From positions 124,001 to 188,000 of the forward strand of contig JACKOK010000001.1 in assembly GCA_024234365.1 (NCBI GenBank): a DNA stretch of 64,000 nt, in the 5' to 3' direction. The notes under the pieces were generated by a model. The model was not told the DNA's origin. It saw only the letters and a program-made list of their open reading frames with translations, and ran no database searches. Source of the stretch: Pseudomonadales bacterium. GTDB lineage: Bacteria > Pseudomonadota > Gammaproteobacteria > Pseudomonadales > Pseudohongiellaceae. Positions 1 to 8,215 of the stretch are shown piece after piece; position 1 is the first letter of the stretch, and each line of letters begins with the position of its first letter. The position numbers and the translations under genes were made by a program.

Positions 1-399
1 GCAGAGCGCCAGGCCGTCCTCTTTTTCGGCATGCCACCCTATACCTTCTGGCAGCCCAACCCCCGTGTAGGCCGCCTGCCGCCGAACCGCACGGACACCG
101 GCACCTGGCTGGTCAGTGAAACATTCGGGGCGCGCTCGATGATTTACATCAAGGATGAGGATGGCCTGTACACGGCCGACCCGAAAAAAGACAAACACGC
201 AAAACAGATTCCCGACATCACCGTGTCCGAACTGCGCGCCATGAATCTTCCCGACCTTGTGATAGAACACAGTGTGCTCGACATGATGGAGCACGCGGAA
301 AACCGGCGCAGTGTGCAGATCATCAACGGCCTGGTGGAGGGTAATCTGACCCGGGCACTGAACGGGGAAAAAGTCGGCACGATCATCAGGGCGGATTAG
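1..399 (+). CDS. mosB: Molybdenum storage protein subunit, beta-like (5' partial)
   Basis: The gene runs in from the left edge, so only about 132 C-terminal residues are visible. They match the back half of the amino-acid-kinase fold of the Azotobacter molybdenum storage protein (MoSto): a GMPPY segment, an RTDTG turn, a KDEDGLYTADPKK nucleotide-binding loop and a closing NLTRALNGE...GTII segment. MoSto is an alpha3beta3 cage that uses ATP to pack polyoxomolybdate clusters in the cytoplasm. Among the two subunits this one looks more like beta (MosB). Its TAG stop is one base before the start of the next gene, so the two are surely co-transcribed. The family is certain to fold level; the exact substrate (molybdate or tungstate) is inferred from similarity to MosB rather than generic UMP kinase. 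Confidence 0.75.
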   Translation, partial: AERQAVLFFGMPPYTFWQPNPRVGRLPPNRTDTGTWLVSETFGARSMIYIKDEDGLYTADPKKDKHAKQIPDITVSELRAMNLPDLVIEHSVLDMMEHAENRRSVQIINGLVEGNLTRALNGEKVGTIIRAD

Positions 400-400
400 C

Positions 401-1213
401 ATGAACAGCCACGATAACCACATTCCTTCCGCCCTTGCCCGGGAAAGCCTCCTGGACCGGGAGGTCATGGCGAGCACGAACAGCTCCGTGGTCAGAATGC
501 TGCCGGATGCCCATGTGATCAAAATCGGTGGCCGCTCCATCATCGAGGCAGGGCGCGAGGTCATGCTGCCAGTGGTGGAGGCGCTCGCCACGGCACTGAA
601 GACCCACAAGCTGATTCTGGGCGTTGGTGGCGGCGCGCGTTCGCGCCATGTGTTCTCGGTGGGGCTGGATCTTGGACTGCCTACGGGGGTTCTGGCGGAG
701 CTGTCGGCTGCCGATGCCCTGGGCAATGCCCACATCCTGGGCACGCTGCTGGCGCCTCATGGTGTGGTGGCGATTCCACCGGCCATGTTCGGGCATCTGC
801 TGCCCCTGTTCATTCATTCCGTGCCAGGGGTCATTTTTAATGGTGTGCCTCCCTATTCCCTGTGGGAACATCCCTCGTCTATCGGGCGTATTCCGGTGCA
901 CCGGACGGACAGCGGCTGCGTCATTCTCGCCGAATGCTTCGGTTGCCGTTCCGTAATTCTGGTGAAGAACGTAAGGGGATTATTTGCTGAAGACCCGGAC
1001 ACGAATCCACAGGCGGAGTTCATTCCCCGCATCAGCGTGGCAGAACTGCGGGCGCGTCAGTTGAAGACATTGCCCTTTGACGAGATATTGCTGGACGTGC
1101 TGGAGACGGCGCACAGCGTGAAGCAGTTCCAGATTATCGATGGACGCGAGCCACAGAACATCCTGCGTGCACTTGCCGGAGAATGCCCCGGCACGGTGGT
1201 CTATGTGGATTAG
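401..1213 (+). CDS. mosA: Molybdenum storage protein subunit, alpha-like
   Basis: This 270-residue protein has the amino-acid-kinase fold: a VIKIGG phosphate loop near residue 41, a GVGGGARSRHVFSVGLDLGLP stretch near residues 75-95 that is characteristic of the MoSto alpha subunit, a PPYSLW segment, an HRTDSG turn and a C-terminal nucleotide loop around VKNVRGLFAEDP. The N-terminal SALARESLLDRE stretch also resembles MosA. Length equals the Azotobacter subunits (about 270-276). It starts one base after the upstream mos gene, giving a two-gene unit that would build the hetero-hexameric storage cage. No nitrogenase or molybdate transporter gene lies within the window. The TAG stop falls inside a short sequence (from 1211) shared with the end of a MITE-like element found near 23.9 kb. 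Confidence 0.75.
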   Translation: MNSHDNHIPSALARESLLDREVMASTNSSVVRMLPDAHVIKIGGRSIIEAGREVMLPVVEALATALKTHKLILGVGGGARSRHVFSVGLDLGLPTGVLAELSAADALGNAHILGTLLAPHGVVAIPPAMFGHLLPLFIHSVPGVIFNGVPPYSLWEHPSSIGRIPVHRTDSGCVILAECFGCRSVILVKNVRGLFAEDPDTNPQAEFIPRISVAELRARQLKTLPFDEILLDVLETAHSVKQFQIIDGREPQNILRALAGECPGTVVYVD

Positions 1214-1242
1214 CAGGCTGTTGGTGAGGACTTGCTGCGCTA
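1211..1242. repeat. Solo end of a MITE-like repeat between convergent stops
   Basis: The first 13 bases (TAGCAGGCTGTTG) match the terminal repeat of the element at 23889-24036. The stop codon of mosA (1211-1213) and that of the opposing oxidase gene (1240-1242) both lie in this 32-bp stretch, which is all that separates the two genes. Confidence 0.4.
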
Positions 1243-2772
1243 GATCAGCATAAACTGCCCCATCATGCCGTGGTCCTCGTGCTCGAGGATATGGCAGTGG
1301 AACATATACGGCATGAGTGGGTCACCCGGCCCGGAGAAGTGCGCAATGATACGCACGCTGCCAAGCGCCGGAACGTTCACGGTGTCCTTGAAGCCGCGCT
1401 CCGATGGCAGGGGCGGTTCGCCGTTGCGGTCCAGAATCTGAAAGTGAACCTTGTGGATATGGAAGGGATGAATCATCGGTGTTTCATTGATGATTTCCCA
1501 TATCTCAGTAGTCCCCGCAATGATGGTCGCCTCGATGTAAGCCGGGTCCATCTCGCGGCCATTGATCTTGTGGATTCCTCCTCCCCAGCCGCCATACTCC
1601 CTGCGCGCATGCGGCCCGCCACCCAGTCCGCCGCCCTGACCGGGCCCATTGCCCATCTGCAGACGGATGCTGCGCACGGCGGTGGCGGCGGATTCCGGCA
1701 GCCACTCGATGGTGGCCAGCTTATCGGGGAGTGCAGGCATGCCGGTGACGGCGATGCCGGAAGGGTGAATTTCCAGAATGTCGAAGGGCTGCCGATCCAT
1801 TGCGCGCAGCAGATCGGTGAACAGTCCGTAATAGGGGATGTCGGGCTCCGGAACTGGGATGTTCACCAGTTTGAAGGCTTCACTGCCACTGGTATCCACG
1901 AGGATTTCGGCGCGCTCCCCCGGCGTGAGCACAAGCTGTGTCAGCTCCAGGGGCTGCTCCATGAAACCGCAGTCCGTGGCGACCTGCCAGAACGAGGCGC
2001 CGTTACTCAGGGCCAGGGTGAAATTGCGGGCATTGGCGCCATTGAGAATGCGCAGCCGGGTCAGGGGGCGGCTGGCCCGGAAGGACGGGTTCAGCGTACC
2101 GTTGATGAGCAGGGTGTTGCCGCGCACCCCAACCATATGGTCCTGCATGCGCTCGGGGTAGACGAACTGGCCGTCCCGGTCGAAGATGCGGTCCTGTATG
2201 ACCAGAGGGATGTCATCGATGCCGTATTCAGTGGGCAGGCCGAGTGTGTCGCTGTGTTCATCGTCCACGATCAGCATGCCGGCCAGGCCCCGGTAAACCT
2301 GGGGGCCGCTCTTGTGCATGGTGTGTGCGTGATACCAGCAGCTGGCGGCGGGTTGGCGGACACGGAATTGCGGGCTCCAGGTGGCCCCGGGCGCGATGTG
2401 CTGATGCGGCCCCCCATCGGAGCGGGCGGGCACATTCATGCCATGCCAGTGCAGGATGCTGTCCTCGTCGAGACTGTTGTGCACATGGATGCGCACCTGT
2501 TCCCCATTACGCACTCGCAGCGTGGGGCCGAGATAGCTGCCGTTGATGCCCCAGCTTGCCGTCTCCACGTCCTGATAGAAGCGCGTGACACCGCTTTGCA
2601 GGCGCAGATCGAAGATGCGTTCGCCAAAAACAAGGCGACCGGTTTCCAGCGCGGGAACCCTGAGTGCCTGGGTGGCAGGTTCCGCGGCATGAAGGCTGCG
2701 CAGGCAATTGGGCGCGCCGACGACCATGCCGGTAAGAAGCAGAGACTTCAATGTGTCGCGACGACTGACCAT
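1240..2772 (-). CDS. Tat-exported CueO-like multicopper oxidase
   Basis: The protein is 510 residues and begins with a twin-arginine signal (SRRDTLK at residues 3-9, hydrophobic stretch, cleavage near 30). All four copper-binding clusters are present: HWHG at 108-111, WYHAH at 146-150, HPFHIH at 435-440 and HCHILEHEDHGMM at 492-504, so the type 1, 2 and 3 copper sites look complete, with Met503 as likely axial ligand. The family oxidises Cu(I), phenols or metals in the periplasm using O2. Where E. coli CueO has a Met-rich flap, this protein has a Gly-rich loop (about residues 374-400). The reading frame continues upstream through a terminator and a tRNA remnant, but the Tat motif fixes the start at 2772. 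A role in copper tolerance is inferred and fits the bufferin operon at 41-42 kb. Confidence 0.88.
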   Translation of the reverse strand: MVSRRDTLKSLLLTGMVVGAPNCLRSLHAAEPATQALRVPALETGRLVFGERIFDLRLQSGVTRFYQDVETASWGINGSYLGPTLRVRNGEQVRIHVHNSLDEDSILHWHGMNVPARSDGGPHQHIAPGATWSPQFRVRQPAASCWYHAHTMHKSGPQVYRGLAGMLIVDDEHSDTLGLPTEYGIDDIPLVIQDRIFDRDGQFVYPERMQDHMVGVRGNTLLINGTLNPSFRASRPLTRLRILNGANARNFTLALSNGASFWQVATDCGFMEQPLELTQLVLTPGERAEILVDTSGSEAFKLVNIPVPEPDIPYYGLFTDLLRAMDRQPFDILEIHPSGIAVTGMPALPDKLATIEWLPESAATAVRSIRLQMGNGPGQGGGLGGGPHARREYGGWGGGIHKINGREMDPAYIEATIIAGTTEIWEIINETPMIHPFHIHKVHFQILDRNGEPPLPSERGFKDTVNVPALGSVRIIAHFSGPGDPLMPYMFHCHILEHEDHGMMGQFMLI

Positions 2773-2816
2773 CTGTGCTTTTCCGCTGCTAGCTACTACT
2801 ACAAGAGGGCAGAAAT

Positions 2817-2842
2817 GAAAAAGCCCCGCAATGCGAGGCTTT
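2817..2842 (-). terminator. Intrinsic terminator downstream of tRNA-Phe
   Basis: Read on the minus strand, a GCCTCG...CGGGGC stem with an ATT-type loop is followed by five T. It sits just beyond a copy of the tRNA-Phe 3' end and before the oxidase gene, so it probably ends the tRNA transcript. Confidence 0.75.
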
Positions 2843-2849
2843 GGGATTA

Positions 2850-2873
2850 TGGTGCCCAAGGGCGGAAGAATCC
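2850..2873 (-). repeat. Displaced copy of the tRNA-Phe 3' end
   Basis: On the minus strand TTCCGCCCTTGGGCACCA differs at one base from the last 18 nt of the tRNA-Phe at 3024-3099. It is in the same orientation, 174 bp downstream, and is followed by a terminator whose stem begins like the small hairpin after the real tRNA. This looks like an attachment-site scar or a tail duplication. The 150 bp in between hold no recognisable gene. Confidence 0.6.
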
Positions 2874-2997
2874 AAACAGCCTTTGGGCTGTTTGTCCCCT
2901 GCGGGCTTCGCGCTAACGCGCTCGTTGCACACTGCTGCCGCAGTGAGTCGAACCACATCGGCGGCTCTCATCCACCCCAGCACACCATATCCAATGC

Positions 2998-3016
2998 GCC
3001 TCGTTTCACGAGGCTT
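2998..3016 (-). other. Small hairpin after tRNA-Phe
   Basis: A perfect GCCTCG / CGAGGC stem with a five-base loop lies just after the tRNA 3' end, but no T run follows on the minus strand. It is probably the first half of a duplicated terminator; the functional copy is at 2817-2842. Confidence 0.5.
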
Positions 3017-3023
3017 CTGAATA

Positions 3024-3099
3024 TGGTGCCCAGGGGCGGAATCGAACCACCGACACGAGGATTTTCAATCCTCTGCTCTACCGACTGAGCTACCTGGGC
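3024..3099 (-). tRNA. tRNA-Phe (GAA)
   Basis: The minus strand reads as a full 76-nt cloverleaf with an encoded CCA: a GCCCAGG / CCTGGGC acceptor stem, a D arm beginning AGCTCAGTCGG, an anticodon loop with GAA flanked by AGGAT/ATCCT, and a T arm with GGTTCGATTCC. The anticodon specifies phenylalanine. It lies upstream of the oxidase gene and downstream of yggX, the same neighbourhood as in Pseudomonas. Confidence 0.97.
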
Positions 3100-3186
3100 G
3101 AGGTGTTATTGCGGGCCTTGCGGCTGCCGGGATTTCGGCAAGGCGCGTATTAAACCCGCAGAGGCGGGGCGGAGTCAAGCCTCTGT

Positions 3187-3456
3187 TTACTCCTCGGGTA
3201 CATAACCCTCGGCCTTGTCGTGATCTTCATTGGCGAGGAATTTGTCCATTTCTTCCTGCAGGTAGCGGCGGTGCTCTGCATTCATCATGCTGAGCTGTTT
3301 TTCGTTGATCAGCATGGTCTGCTGTTTTTGCCATTCCCCCCAGGCCTTCTGGGAGACGTGTTCGAAGATATCAAGCCCTTTGGCGCCGGGGTAGGGGGGC
3401 GCATTCAGGCCTGGCAGGGTTGCTTGGTATTTGCGGCAGAAGACAGTGCGTGCCAT
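3187..3456 (-). CDS. yggX: Probable Fe(2+)-trafficking / oxidative damage protection protein
   Basis: This is an 89-residue protein starting MARTVFC, the hallmark of YggX, with YPGAKG, the KQTMLINEK core and MNAEHRRYLQEEM helix all in place. YggX is a cytoplasmic protein linked to iron handling and protection of Fe-S clusters from oxidative damage. An ATG six bases earlier (3462) is also in frame, but the AAGGA ribosome site abuts it, and is six bases from the ATG at 3456, so the later start is preferred. It lies just downstream of mutY on the same strand, a conserved pairing; MutY itself carries an Fe-S cluster. Confidence 0.95.
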   Translation of the reverse strand: MARTVFCRKYQATLPGLNAPPYPGAKGLDIFEHVSQKAWGEWQKQQTMLINEKQLSMMNAEHRRYLQEEMDKFLANEDHDKAEGYVPEE

Positions 3457-3472
3457 GAGCATTCCTTTCGAG

Positions 3473-4549
3473 TCAGATGGCCGGGCGCATGGCCAGTTGC
3501 GTCAACAGGGTTTTGACGGGTGCCGCCAGCCCGACGGCTTTGCCGGAGGTGCCGGGTTTTGCCTGCAAAGGGTACCAGAGTGCGCCGGCCGGCTCCATGA
3601 CTGCGCGCAGCGGGGTGTCCACTGTGACCTCTACCGGGGTGATGCTCAGGTCGAAATGGCTGAAGCTGTGCTTCACCTGTGGCCAGGCCTGCAGCTCGGG
3701 CTTTGCCACCCCCAGGGCCTGTTGGCAATAGCCTTCCAGTGCCTCCAGGCTGTCGAATTCACGGAAGCTCCACAATCCGCCCCAGATGCCGGTGGCGGGG
3801 CGTTGTTCCAGCAACACCTCTCCCTGCCGGTTGCAGCCCATCAGCATATAGGTGCTGCGCTGCGGCTTGCTGCGGGCGGGCTTGCGCTGGGGGAATTCGG
3901 ATTGACGCCCTTGCTGGCATGCCTGGCAATCCTGGTTCAGGGGGCAGCGGGCGCAATCGGGTTTGCTGCGGGTGCAGACGGTGGCTCCCAGGTCCATCAT
4001 GGCTTGGGTATAGGGGGCGAACGCTTGCGCGGGTGTCAGGGTTTCCGCCAGGGCCCAGAGTGGTTTGAGTGTCTTCGGTGCGTCCGGCCAGCCCTCGATG
4101 GCCTGGTGACGGCACAGTACCCGTTTGACATTGCCATCGAGAATGGGTGCGCGTACCCCGCAGGCCAGTGACAGGATGGCGCCGGCGGTGGAGCGCCCGA
4201 TACCCGGCAGGGCACTCAGGTCCTCTACGGTGCGGGGGAACACGCCCTGGTGGTCTGCCTGCACAATCTGTGCGCAGCGGTGCAGATTGCGGGCACGGGC
4301 GTAGTAGCCCAGGCCGGTCCACAGATGCAGGACTTCATCGAGCTGTGCCGTGGCGAGGTCCTCGACAGCCGGGTAGTGCGCCATGAAACGCTGAAAGTAG
4401 GGGATGACGGTGGCGACCTGGGTCTGCTGCAACATGATTTCCGACACCCATACCCGGTAGGGACTGGGGCTCTCCTGCCAGGGCAGGTGGTGCCGCCCGC
4501 TGTGTGCAAACCACTGCAGAACGCGTGTCGCGAAATCCGGTGCGGGCAT
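3473..4549 (-). CDS. mutY: A/G-specific adenine DNA glycosylase
   Basis: The 358-residue protein removes adenine mispaired with 8-oxoguanine. Catalytic Glu37 sits in VSEIMLQQTQV, the helix-hairpin-helix is at about 113-124 (LPGIGRSTAGAI), and catalytic Asp138 in LDGNVKRV. The 4Fe-4S loop is Cys192-X6-Cys199-X2-Cys202-X5-Cys208. The C-terminal third is the NUDIX-like domain that reads 8-oxoG. Length is normal. It is followed by yggX after a 16-bp gap and preceded by the asmA-like gene 12 bp away, all on the minus strand, so the three are probably one transcript. Confidence 0.97.
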   Translation of the reverse strand: MPAPDFATRVLQWFAHSGRHHLPWQESPSPYRVWVSEIMLQQTQVATVIPYFQRFMAHYPAVEDLATAQLDEVLHLWTGLGYYARARNLHRCAQIVQADHQGVFPRTVEDLSALPGIGRSTAGAILSLACGVRAPILDGNVKRVLCRHQAIEGWPDAPKTLKPLWALAETLTPAQAFAPYTQAMMDLGATVCTRSKPDCARCPLNQDCQACQQGRQSEFPQRKPARSKPQRSTYMLMGCNRQGEVLLEQRPATGIWGGLWSFREFDSLEALEGYCQQALGVAKPELQAWPQVKHSFSHFDLSITPVEVTVDTPLRAVMEPAGALWYPLQAKPGTSGKAVGLAAPVKTLLTQLAMRPAI

Positions 4550-4561
4550 GGACGGGAAACC

Positions 4562-6616
4562 TCAGCGGCGGAAACGGTCCAGCAGGCTGCGGGCGGCATC
4601 CTGCAACTCTTCAGGAACACGTTCCTGAATCGCTTCCTGGGCTCTGCGCTGAACCGCATCGCGGGCAATCTGTTCGAAGAGATCACGCACGCGGCTGAAG
4701 TCGGGGCCACAGAATTCGCTGGGTGCGGCGCTGAAACTGCCCTCACAGATCACCGGCCAGCCAACGCCCTGATAAAGCGGTGCCACGGCAATGGTCTGCG
4801 GAGCGGGTTCACCGAACACGGTAAGAGTTGCATCGTAGTGGAAGCGGCTGTTGTCGCGCTCCACGCCTCCGTTTGCGGCAATCTCGACATTGTCCAGCGT
4901 GACCTTGAACTGCTGGTTTTCGTCCAGGCCCTGGTTGAGGATCAGGTGGCCGGCGAGACTGCTGAAGCGGACATTGTCGGGCCATTGCTGGGCGGCATCG
5001 CCCGTGCCGGCGGGGCTGAGCACGGAGATGGAGGAGAACAGCTGTTTCACGATGCTGATGTCTATGCTGTTGTCATCCAGGCTGAAGCTGGTGGTGCCGC
5101 TGATACTGTCCAGCAGCTGATTGACGGTGCGACCGTACAGGGTGTGCACGGATTCCACGTTCAGGCGTCCCGTGGCGAAACGGGTCATGGGCAGCGCGCT
5201 GGCCAGCCCTGCCACGTTGACGTTGCGCACCGAGCTGATGGAAGTCAGCGAGGCCGGGTTCGGACGGGTGTCATAGTTCACCGTGGTGCTGATCTGGCCT
5301 TCATAGAAGGGCACGGGGCGCAGATCGAAATTCAACAATCCGTCCTGCACGTTCAGGTTCGCATTGATCGCGCCCAGTTGCAGGCCTCCGATGGCCAGCG
5401 AGTCGATCCGGTGAACCCCCTGAATATTCATGCTCTGCAGCAATTCGATCGGTAGCTCGGTGTCGCTCGACGTCGCCGCCGTCGGCGTGGCATCTTCGGT
5501 ATCGATGGGTGGGCTGTCCTGCGAGAGTGCGACGGCCTGCGCGTCACTGGCTTGGGTATAACGGTTCAGGTCCAGGGCATTTGCGCTCAGCTCATAACGC
5601 AGATTGGCACGTCCGCCGGGCATGGCCGCCGTGTAGCTGGCATTGGCGTCCAGACGCATCGCGTCCAGCGCCAGGTGCAGGGAGTTGAGGGTGATTGCCT
5701 GGGCGTTGCCCATTGCTGACAGGGACAGGCTGAACTGGTCTTCGCTGTTGCTGTAATCCCCCAGCGGCGCGGTTTCATCCTGTGCCGCGCGCACATACAA
5801 AGCGAGAAAATCGCTCAGTGCGAAGGTGTTGCTGCGCAACTCGCTGCTCCAGCTCAGGGCGTTGCGGAAATCGTTGAGAACAAGCTGCCCCTGCAACTGC
5901 AGGGGATTGAGCTTGATCTGCAGGTCCTCCAGGCGGGCATTGCCGCGTGCCAGATCCACCGAGGCCTGGCTGCTGATGCTGACGGTGGCGTTCTGGTCGG
6001 CAATATTGTCGGTCACCACAAAGGACAGCTCGAAGGGAAAGGCGCGGTTTTCGAGGTTGCTGTTCTGGCTGCTGAAATGAAGCCGCTCGAAGCTGGTATT
6101 GATCCCGCGCGGGGCATCCTGAATGGACAGGCTGGCATTGTTGACGGTGATCTGCGCAATCTCGGCGGAAATCGCTGTATCCGTGGCGGGCGCGGTACGG
6201 TTGCTGGCATTGTCGCTTTGCCCGGCCTGGGCTGTCGGCCAGTTGCTCACGCCCTCGGCATTCACAATCCAGTTGATGTGCAGATCATTGGCGATGAATT
6301 CCTGCATCTGCAGGCGGCCGTCCAGCAGGGCGCGAGGCTCGATGCGGATGGTGATACTGGCAAGCGATGCCAGCTCCATGGGGGAGTCCGGGTTGCGCAG
6401 GCGCAGATCGCTCAGGCTGAGGCCGAATACGGGGTTGAAGGCCCAGTCGATGTCGCCGGCGATCTGCAGTTGCAGGCCGCTTTGACGGGCAAAAACAGAT
6501 TCAATGGTGCTCTTGTAGCGTGCCGGGTCGATCAGGGTGAAGGCCAGCACCAGCGCAAGAACGGCCATCAGGGCCAGGCTGATGAGTGACAGCAGAAGCA
6601 GTTTGATCAGTTTCAT
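4562..6616 (-). CDS. AsmA family envelope protein
   Basis: The 684-residue protein starts MKLIKLLLLSL with one N-terminal membrane segment (about residues 4-27). The typical AsmA opening follows (IDPARYK, then GDIDWAFNPVFGLSLSDLRLRNP), then long beta-rich repeats and a conserved AsmA C-terminal domain around residues 430-600. AsmA-like proteins are inner-membrane-anchored periplasmic bridges thought to carry phospholipid to the outer membrane. The frame is open 41 codons further upstream, but the hydrophobic anchor marks the start. The ribosome site is weak. It leads mutY and yggX. Confidence 0.85.
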   Translation of the reverse strand: MKLIKLLLLSLISLALMAVLALVLAFTLIDPARYKSTIESVFARQSGLQLQIAGDIDWAFNPVFGLSLSDLRLRNPDSPMELASLASITIRIEPRALLDGRLQMQEFIANDLHINWIVNAEGVSNWPTAQAGQSDNASNRTAPATDTAISAEIAQITVNNASLSIQDAPRGINTSFERLHFSSQNSNLENRAFPFELSFVVTDNIADQNATVSISSQASVDLARGNARLEDLQIKLNPLQLQGQLVLNDFRNALSWSSELRSNTFALSDFLALYVRAAQDETAPLGDYSNSEDQFSLSLSAMGNAQAITLNSLHLALDAMRLDANASYTAAMPGGRANLRYELSANALDLNRYTQASDAQAVALSQDSPPIDTEDATPTAATSSDTELPIELLQSMNIQGVHRIDSLAIGGLQLGAINANLNVQDGLLNFDLRPVPFYEGQISTTVNYDTRPNPASLTSISSVRNVNVAGLASALPMTRFATGRLNVESVHTLYGRTVNQLLDSISGTTSFSLDDNSIDISIVKQLFSSISVLSPAGTGDAAQQWPDNVRFSSLAGHLILNQGLDENQQFKVTLDNVEIAANGGVERDNSRFHYDATLTVFGEPAPQTIAVAPLYQGVGWPVICEGSFSAAPSEFCGPDFSRVRDLFEQIARDAVQRRAQEAIQERVPEELQDAARSLLDRFRR

Positions 6617-6808
6617 GATGTGTTGTTGTCGCAAGTCGGTGTGTCGGTGCCACGGAGTATGTGTTGCTATTGAGTCGCAGAAAGTGGCTTGTCGGTTGGG
6701 GTCAGTGTACCTCAAAGCATTGATGGGGCACATGAGCATGCGAGCAAAATGCCGGAGAAATCACGGTTTTAGAAGGAAAGAACAGGGCACGAATGCGGCG
6801 ATCATGAC

Positions 6809-6837
6809 TTTCAAACACGAGGGTGTGCCCGTATAAT
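6809..6837 (+). promoter_or_regulatory. Candidate sigma70 promoter for the his operon
   Basis: A perfect TATAAT at 6832-6837 has a weak TTTCAA -35 box 17 bp upstream. It lies 60 bp before the hisB start, the only gene it could serve. Confidence 0.55.
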
Positions 6838-6896
6838 GCGCAGCACCCGGGCAGCCGTGAACACGCCTGCCTGTCGGCACCATGCGGGGATTATCA

Positions 6897-7487
6897 ATGG
6901 CATCACGCGAAGCAACAGTAGAGAGAAACACCAAGGAAACCCAGATACAGGTCTCCGTGAACCTGGATGGCACCGGGGTTCTCGAGTGCGATACCGGCCT
7001 GCCCTTCCTGGATCACATGCTGGATCAGGTGGCGCGTCATGGTCTGATTGATCTGCGCATCAAAGCCCTGGGTGATCTGCATATTGATGCTCACCACACC
7101 GTCGAGGATCTGGGCATTACCCTTGGACAGGCCTTCAACAAGGCGCTGGACCGCAAGGGCATCCGTCGTTACGGGCATGCCTATGTGCCGCTGGACGAGG
7201 CGCTGTCCCGCGTGGTGATTGATTTCTCCGGGCGTCCGGGGCTGGAATACCATGTGCCCTTTACCCGTGGCGCCGTGGGCGGTTTCGACGTGGATCTCTT
7301 CCACGAATTTTTCCAGGGCTTCGTCAATCATGCCCTGATGACGCTGCACATCGATAATCTGCGCGGGGTGAATTCCCACCACCAGATTGAAACGGTGTTC
7401 AAGGCCTTCGGGCGCGCACTGCGCATGGCAATCGAGATCGATCCGCGCAGCAGCGACGTCATTCCTTCGACCAAGGGCGCCCTCTAG
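6897..7487 (+). CDS. hisB: Imidazoleglycerol-phosphate dehydratase
   Basis: This catalyses the sixth step of histidine synthesis, dehydrating imidazole glycerol phosphate to imidazole acetol phosphate. The protein is 196 residues, the monofunctional bacterial length, without the N-terminal phosphatase domain of the enterobacterial fusion. Metal-binding histidine clusters are visible: HHTVED near residue 60 and NSHHQIE near 160, plus FLDHML. An ATG five codons earlier (6882) is in frame, but the start at 6897 has GGGG eight bases upstream and gives the standard N terminus. It is first in a tight hisB-hisH-hisA-hisF run. Confidence 0.96.
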   Translation: MASREATVERNTKETQIQVSVNLDGTGVLECDTGLPFLDHMLDQVARHGLIDLRIKALGDLHIDAHHTVEDLGITLGQAFNKALDRKGIRRYGHAYVPLDEALSRVVIDFSGRPGLEYHVPFTRGAVGGFDVDLFHEFFQGFVNHALMTLHIDNLRGVNSHHQIETVFKAFGRALRMAIEIDPRSSDVIPSTKGAL

Positions 7488-7513
7488 CTCGCGTCCTCCA
7501 TCAGGCTGTCATT

Positions 7514-8185
7514 ATGAACAAAGTAGCCATCATCGATTACGGGATGGGGAATCTGCATTCCGTGGCAAAAGCGCTGGAGCATGTCGGGAGCAATGCCCGC
7601 ATCAGCGTGACCTCGGACGCGCAGACGATTCTGCAGGCAGACCGCGTGATCTTCCCCGGCGTGGGTGCCATCCGTGACTGCATGGCGGAAATCCGCCGTC
7701 TTGGCATTGACGATATTGTTGCCGAAGTGATCCGCAGCAAGCCATTGCTGGCCATCTGTGTCGGCATGCAGGCGCTCATGGAACGCAGCGAAGAGAATGA
7801 TGGAGTTGATTGTCTGGGGCTGGTAAAGGGGCAGGTGAAACGTTTTGCCAATGCCCGTGACCCCGAGACCGGAGATCCCCTTCTGCTTGATGAGAACGCT
7901 GCGCCGCTCAAGGTGCCCCATATGGGTTGGAATATTGTCCAGCAGACCGAGGCTCATCCGCTGTGGGCGGGCATTGCCGACAACACCCGTTTCTATTTTG
8001 TGCACAGTTACTATGTCAGCCTGGCGGCCGGTGAGAAGGCTGCCGGAATGACGCATTATGGTGTGGACATCACGGCTGCCCTGAGCAAGGGCAATATCTT
8101 TGCTGTGCAGTTCCACCCCGAAAAGAGCCAGCATGGTGGCCTGCAACTGCTGCGCAATTTTCTCGCCTGGAACGGCGAGAGCTGA
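7514..8185 (+). CDS. hisH: Imidazole glycerol phosphate synthase, glutaminase subunit
   Basis: This class I glutamine amidotransferase supplies ammonia to HisF. The nucleophile lies in AICVGMQALME (about residue 83), a small variation on the usual GICLGMQ, and the His-Glu pair in QFHPEKSQ near residue 200. PHMGWN, a HisH signature, is present. At 223 residues it is slightly longer than the usual 200-210, the extra residues lying around 105-130. It starts 26 bp after hisB. Confidence 0.96.
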   Translation: MNKVAIIDYGMGNLHSVAKALEHVGSNARISVTSDAQTILQADRVIFPGVGAIRDCMAEIRRLGIDDIVAEVIRSKPLLAICVGMQALMERSEENDGVDCLGLVKGQVKRFANARDPETGDPLLLDENAAPLKVPHMGWNIVQQTEAHPLWAGIADNTRFYFVHSYYVSLAAGEKAAGMTHYGVDITAALSKGNIFAVQFHPEKSQHGGLQLLRNFLAWNGES

Positions 8186-8215
8186 ACCTCGAATTCTGAC
8201 TGAAAGGTAAACGAC

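Noticed and set aside
1270..2916. Long plus-strand open frame (about 548 codons) opposite the multicopper oxidase
   Set aside because: It is a GC-rich antisense shadow; the minus strand shows a Tat signal and all copper motifs.
2773..2958. N-terminal extension of the oxidase gene
   Set aside because: The extension runs through the terminator and the tRNA 3'-end copy; the Tat signal sets the start at 2772.
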